Shown here: positions 5,001 through 7,547 of the stretch, one piece after another
How positions within the stretch are numbered: position 1 is the stretch's first letter
Layout of the letters: each line of letters starts with the position of its first letter
Assembly (NCBI GenBank): GCA_025458365.1
Contig: JALOSP010000102.1
Location: 1-7,547, forward strand
Direction of reading: 5' to 3'
DNA length: 7,547 nucleotides
DNA from: Hyphomonadaceae bacterium
Lineage (GTDB): Bacteria > Pseudomonadota > Alphaproteobacteria > Caulobacterales > Aquidulcibacteraceae
Notes under the pieces: generated by a model
Told to the model about the DNA's origin: nothing
Database searches by the model: none
The model's input: the letters and a program-made list of their open reading frames with translations, nothing else
Translations under genes and position numbers: made by a program

Positions 5001-7345
5001 AGCCGCAAAGCGGATTCAAAGGCCTCGACCTCGGTGGGAATGCTGCCATCAAGTCCGGCCATGGCGGCCTCCAGATCCAGCACATTCTGGATATGGTCGG
5101 CATCGAAGGCAACTGCTGCGCGTCCGTTCAGGGGAAAATGGGCAAGCAGCGCGAGCTCGTGCATGAGCTGGTTGGCACGATCCACCAGAGCCGGGTCTTC
5201 CTGGCCTTCCAGCACCCGCACCAGCGCGGCAGTGGCATCGCCATAGATCCGCACGGCGGATCCGACATCCCATTGGGCGCTTGGCAATGCTGCGACAGCA
5301 TCCGCAGCGGCGCTCAATGCCCGCAACACCTGCCCCCGCAACGCCTTGTGACGGTCCGGCCGGGTTTCCGATGCCGGGATCGCGTTCAGGAAACCGTCGA
5401 TGCGTTCCCGGGCATCCGACAGCAGGGCCAGCAGCCGCTTGCGTGCAGCGCCTTCGATCGGGCTCAATTTCGACCGCGCCGAAATGGCAAGGTCTGCCTC
5501 CGCCACCAGGTCCTCGGGCGCATATTCCAGCCGTTCCAGCAGCTCGCGTGCGGCCGACGCCGCGCGCTCCGGGTTCTTCAGCAGGTTTGTCACCGTCTCG
5601 CCCAGAGCGCCATCAGGCGCGACCAGGGCACGCCATGCAGCACTGGCCCGGCCAAAGTTGGTGGTGCGGGTTGATGCCTGCTCCAGCCAGCTGCGCAGTG
5701 AGGTTTCCGCTGCGCGTCGGCGCCGCTGAATTTCCGCTGCATTCGGCGGTGCTGCCAGGCCGGCAAGATCGGTGATCCCCACGTTGGCAACCTGTTCGCA
5801 AATCTGCGCCAGGGCATGCATGGGCGCCGCCAGGCCTTCGACCCGGGACTGGCCCAGGATATGGCGGGCCACATCGGACATCAGGGCCGGCCGCAACGCT
5901 CCTGCCGCACTCAGCACGGCGATGCCGGGATCGCTGCGCCAGTCTTCATTAAGGTCCATCAGGGCCGCTGCGGCCACGTTATACTCGGCAAAGGAGCTAT
6001 CCCAATTGCGCCAGACAACGGAACCGATGTGCAACGCTTCGAGGACGGCGGACGGCACGCTTGCCGGCGTTGCTGCTCCGGCCGCTTCGCGTCCGTGAGA
6101 CAGCTGTAGGGCCAAGGCAATACGGCCCGCTTCCATGGCCTGGAAAACCCACTCGTCCCAGTGGTTGGCCGCAATTGCCGGCACTGCCGGCGCAGGTTCA
6201 GTTGCAGCCTCCACTGGCACAGGGTAGCGTTCGATTGGGAGGACGCTGAGTTCATGTAGGTCTGCCACCTCTTGCACGTCAACCGGGTCCGGCTCTAGCG
6301 GGGGCCCAGCCTCTGACACCACAACAGCCGGTTCAGACAGGGGCACAGCCGGCGGCTCGGACCCCACGAGCGCTGCGGGTTCCAAGGGTGGCGGCTCCAC
6401 GGAGGCTGGCGAACATGGGGGCGGAACAGCAACGTCCGCAACCACCTCCGGTCCCGGTTCAGACAAGGCGGTTACAGCGGGTGTCGTTTCGACCGGATGG
6501 GCCGGGTTGGGGGCGCAAAGGGCACGCAATTCCTCGTCAGCCAGTGCCATGGCCGTACGCGCGGCACGTAGCGCGGCACCAACGGCTACGGTATCAGCAT
6601 TGGGATCATCTGCGGCAGCAACAAACCGCTGGCGTGCTGCCTCTTGCGCTTCCCGAGCAGCCAGAAATTTCTCCACTGCGGGCGGCACAAGGGCAAGCCG
6701 CTCGCTGTCGGCGGGCAAGTCCAACGGTTCGGCGAAGTCAAGTCGGGCGAGCGCGGCGACTGCGTCGCTGGCAAGCGCGGACGTTGCCGCTTTGACTTGC
6801 AAATGTTCATCACATTGACCAATGAGCAACTTTACCGCGTCTGCCAGATCGCGCGGCAAGGGCACCAGCTTGTGAAGCCGCTCCGTCAGGTGTTCGATCA
6901 ACGCCCCGTCATCTGCAAGCGCCAGGGTCGCAGACACCGGCAAAATGGTTTCGGTTGGCAAGTCGTTCTTACCAATTGCCACCGCAAACAGTTCGGCCGC
7001 AGCGATGAAAAGGGCTTGCCGCGGATCATCGGCCGGCAGCGCCGCGATGGCAGCCTCGAATTCTTCTTCAGGGCCTTTGAACTTTCGTGTCCAGCCGGAG
7101 TCCATTTGCCCGGCTATCCAGCGACGAAGTGCTACGATAGGATGACGCGGACAGGAAGCGGTCCACTCCATCCGCATTGCATACAATACATCGTCTATCC
7201 TGCCTGAAGAATACAGCGATGCCAGCCAGGAATAGACGGCCTCCACATTCTGATGGGAGACTGGGGCTGCAAGCCGGCTAACCAAAGTCCTGCGATCTGC
7301 ATTGGTAAGCGGCTGAATCTTCGCCAATAGCTCGCCGGGTGCCAT
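1814..7345 (-). CDS. Giant multidomain AAA/STAND-like ATPase (1843 aa), probable sensor of a defence module
   Basis: The start is ATG at 7345, preceded by GGAGGG; a TTG at 7363 is in frame but overlaps that ribosome binding site. Layout by residue: 1-277 helical; 278-392 Pro/Ala/Glu-rich linker; 393-1000 mostly helical, with a likely coiled coil around 810-945; 1020-1170 an alpha/beta segment; 1178-1430 a P-loop ATPase opening with FFGRDREL, with Walker A GGRQLGKT (Lys1205), Walker B MIIMLDEAD (Asp1282, Glu1283) and a sensor-like strand FIFAGLHNVQRF (1315-1326). Then come a winged-helix-like segment (about 1437-1540), a second ATPase-like domain with a dead P-loop (about 1562-1775) and a helical/winged-helix C terminus. 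The FxGR start, YGGRQLGKT loop and DEAD box recall ORC/Cdc6- and STAND-type ATPases. I recognise the general family, often 1500-2000 residues, but cannot give it an established name. No membrane segment or signal peptide is visible, so it is probably cytoplasmic. It is the first gene of a two-gene minus-strand unit with the HEPN-like gene. A role as an ATP-dependent sensor controlling that partner is inference. Confidence 0.85.
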   Translation of the reverse strand: MAPGELLAKIQPLTNADRRTLVSRLAAPVSHQNVEAVYSWLASLYSSGRIDDVLYAMRMEWTASCPRHPIVALRRWIAGQMDSGWTRKFKGPEEEFEAAIAALPADDPRQALFIAAAELFAVAIGKNDLPTETILPVSATLALADDGALIEHLTERLHKLVPLPRDLADAVKLLIGQCDEHLQVKAATSALASDAVAALARLDFAEPLDLPADSERLALVPPAVEKFLAAREAQEAARQRFVAAADDPNADTVAVGAALRAARTAMALADEELRALCAPNPAHPVETTPAVTALSEPGPEVVADVAVPPPCSPASVEPPPLEPAALVGSEPPAVPLSEPAVVVSEAGPPLEPDPVDVQEVADLHELSVLPIERYPVPVEAATEPAPAVPAIAANHWDEWVFQAMEAGRIALALQLSHGREAAGAATPASVPSAVLEALHIGSVVWRNWDSSFAEYNVAAAALMDLNEDWRSDPGIAVLSAAGALRPALMSDVARHILGQSRVEGLAAPMHALAQICEQVANVGITDLAGLAAPPNAAEIQRRRRAAETSLRSWLEQASTRTTNFGRASAAWRALVAPDGALGETVTNLLKNPERAASAARELLERLEYAPEDLVAEADLAISARSKLSPIEGAARKRLLALLSDARERIDGFLNAIPASETRPDRHKALRGQVLRALSAAADAVAALPSAQWDVGSAVRIYGDATAALVRVLEGQEDPALVDRANQLMHELALLAHFPLNGRAAVAFDADHIQNVLDLEAAMAGLDGSIPTEVEAFESALRLGNVSAASLLSQSQPDPVRAGERIEAIVEPQRKQLKERARELRLRLDDFQASLSNEDPLPEQLEREMMAFEEDAINRLPREATGDDSINDFPSARTRLDLIAARLAAARAARAADLDTRICVLEQQLGAELPHCRQMLDSGDLATLTEEIAQIERHGYSGKGDRSATPILDAALAIIESMGDSGRLALPALATAARSGARTDHVDFSALPPSERERSAALLSAWLGLRRAMPNTAGRIDHGQFAAPVQAFAEAVGFTGVALRQAKRDQHWIKLTLQTDRLGDRNLCIVPSFGSQANGNYTLLLVAESALNALSNNIMSVPDGAIVLVMGTIPPRMRQQLAIAARNGNRPLAIVDDVAVAALASLPDVGLRAFFDSGLAWGFAEPYSDVSEQTSVEMFFGRDRELRDLARLDGPCLVYGGRQLGKTALLKQIELREHAGDRVAIYCKIQRIGEAEQTSQIWPEIEQRLAQRGVQLGDQPSTADRLQHWVQARPGRSMIIMLDEADAFLENELANGFRQLDRIRSLMNDTNRRVKFIFAGLHNVQRFHLAPNSPLLHFGAPVNVGPLMGSDWEAARRMAIDPMAALGFRFQNANDATYMLSLVGFYPSLMQSFGKTVVREANSKIARREARAPLRIDRELINHCFNRQEFRADVVGKFRKTLELDPRYELITYALWEASRADSGTAGGTRGYPASRIREMADEWWPAGFADTNSLESFAALLDEMEQMGVLAKEGIHYRLRSRRIAAMLGTADEINDRLVDFLQRKRPPVVDPLSSHRRIGGVWSPISLRQESLLKERLEASVSVALIGGVAASGIAEIDDALKAMAADLDWPECRVQRSSVTVDELIRLADAYRREAKPGRPKLILVKHRWPTLAELDRLRGEKLLRDKERPVRIVFAACPLPALLTMLPQRPDVHLLQLGAMSAETLRHWLTRMEIELLPDFMADTQQMLRTVTGGWLNVLEAIKRPPQAQRHDLALLRERAAAAAQACKLADLGLSDALLERARELHDLVGGDAVPVGDLDGLEDVSAVAAQLSVLGVLEAPPNRPRHRQFNSLVHTLLAG
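2019..2668 (-). other. Second, degenerate ATPase-like domain within the large protein
   Basis: Residues about 1562-1775 repeat the order of the first ATPase. The strand and loop ALIGGVAASGIAE sit where a Walker A should be: Gly1589-x4-Gly1594 keeps the glycines, but Ile1595-Ala1596 replace Lys-Thr. A Walker-B-like strand KLILVKHRW lacks the acidic pair. A sensor-like strand RIVFAACPLPALL follows, then LQLGAMSAETLRHWL and TVTGGWLNVLEAI as lid-like helices. The domain should not hydrolyse ATP and probably has a structural or regulatory role. Confidence 0.5.
3058..3814 (-). other. Active P-loop ATPase domain within the large protein
   Basis: This encodes residues about 1178-1430. Walker A Gly1199-GRQL-Gly1204-Lys1205-Thr1206 has its lysine codon at 3733-3731. 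Walker B ends in Asp1282-Glu1283-Ala-Asp, with the aspartate codon at 3502-3500. The NxxRF-like end of FIFAGLHNVQRF contains an arginine that could act as a sensor or finger. Both catalytic motifs are intact, so ATP binding and hydrolysis are expected. Confidence 0.8.
6172..6514 (-). other. Proline-rich linker region of the large ATPase
   Basis: Residues about 278-392 are dominated by Pro, Ala, Val and Glu, with recurrent short motifs such as LSEP (twice), VSEAGPPLEP and EPPPLEPA. The matching DNA carries near-repeats built on GGTTCAGACA. It separates a ~280-residue helical N-terminal module from the rest and is probably a disordered tether. Confidence 0.7.
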
Positions 7346-7350
7346 GTTAT

Positions 7351-7356
7351 CCCTCC
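7351..7356 (-). promoter_or_regulatory. Ribosome binding site of the large ATPase gene
   Basis: GGAGGG on the minus strand, 5 nt before the ATG at 7345 (GGAGG plus a 6-nt spacer). The near-ideal sequence and spacing fix the start at 7345 rather than at the in-frame TTG at 7363. Confidence 0.8.
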
Positions 7357-7363
7357 GTCCCAA

Positions 7364-7547
7364 TCATTTAATGGCTTCCACGCAGTGTGGCAACGGGTCG
7401 ATGATGGCTCCGTTCGCGACGGACTTAGAGCCCGTTTGCCGAATCGATGACTTGGGACTCCCCAGCGGAGCGATCCGTGTTCATGTTGCAGCTGTGGACG
7501 CTGTAGGTCCATGACCGGATGGCGATGATCGCAAAACAAAGCGGTTT
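7364..7547. other. Upstream region of the operon with no convincing gene
   Basis: These 184 bases precede the ATPase gene. A 47-codon plus-strand frame (ATG 7371 to TGA 7514) has no ribosome binding site. On the minus strand two frames run in from the right edge and stop at about 7425 and 7480; either could be the tail of an upstream gene, but neither tail is recognisable. A small inverted repeat TCCGT/ACGGA lies at 7409-7423 with outer GGCT/AGCC arms (7406-7409 and 7429-7432). A promoter for the operon may lie here or beyond the window, but I see no strong -35/-10 pair. Confidence 0.4.

Noticed and set aside
4604..5674. Plus-strand 356-codon frame opposite the coiled-coil region
   Set aside because: It is His/Gln/Arg-rich with no family match and wholly antisense to the large ATPase gene.
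7363..7363. In-frame TTG as start of the large ATPase
   Set aside because: The GGAGGG ribosome binding site lies between this TTG and the ATG at 7345, so the ATG is favoured.
7365..7393. TTGCCA / 17 bp / TAAATG as the operon promoter (minus strand)
   Set aside because: The -10 match is poor (3 of 6), and the implied transcript would start only a few bases before the Shine-Dalgarno.
7195..7539. Minus-strand 114-codon frame running in from the right edge
   Set aside because: It overlaps the first ~50 codons of the ATPase in another frame and shows no protein-like pattern.
1..7547. CRISPR array or insertion sequence
   Set aside because: No regularly spaced repeats, no transposase frame and no terminal inverted repeats with target duplication were seen.

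Overview
The window looks like part of a GC-rich alphaproteobacterial genome, plausibly a sphingomonad-type bacterium. That placement is an inference from the base composition, the Ala/Arg-rich proteins and the resemblance of a tRNA remnant to alphaproteobacterial tRNA-Arg(CCG). No core housekeeping gene is present. The content (DUF3883 nuclease-like protein, giant P-loop ATPase, HEPN-like protein, tRNA 3' remnant) is typical of a mobile or defence island.

Layout, left to right. Positions 2-571 (+) hold the 3' part of a DUF3883 gene that enters from outside the window. Positions 572-878 are non-coding. They hold a hairpin (617-648), a degenerate 3' half of tRNA-Arg(CCG) (687-728) that looks like an integration attachment site, a 7-bp inverted repeat (742-764), an 11-bp-spaced direct repeat (766-784) and a weak terminator-like hairpin for the minus-strand operon (837-854). 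Positions 879-7345 are a minus-strand two-gene unit: first a 1843-residue ATPase (1814-7345, strong Shine-Dalgarno), then about 80 bp downstream a roughly 283-residue protein with a HEPN-type R-x4-H motif near its C terminus (879-1730, start uncertain). Positions 7364-7547 are an upstream region in which I find no convincing gene.

How the parts may work together (inference). The large protein has a helical N-terminal half split by a Pro-rich linker. Then come an alpha/beta domain, an ORC/STAND-like AAA ATPase with intact Walker A and B, a winged-helix segment, a second ATPase-like domain whose P-loop has lost its lysine, and a terminal helical/winged-helix segment. Large sensor ATPases of this general kind paired with a HEPN ribonuclease-like partner are common in antiphage conflict systems. 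The simplest hypothesis is a two-component sensor (ATPase) plus effector (HEPN RNase) immunity module. I cannot match it to a named defence system from the sequence alone.

The DUF3883 gene converges on this operon, with the tRNA remnant between them. The two gene sets may therefore belong to different integrated segments that meet at the attachment site.
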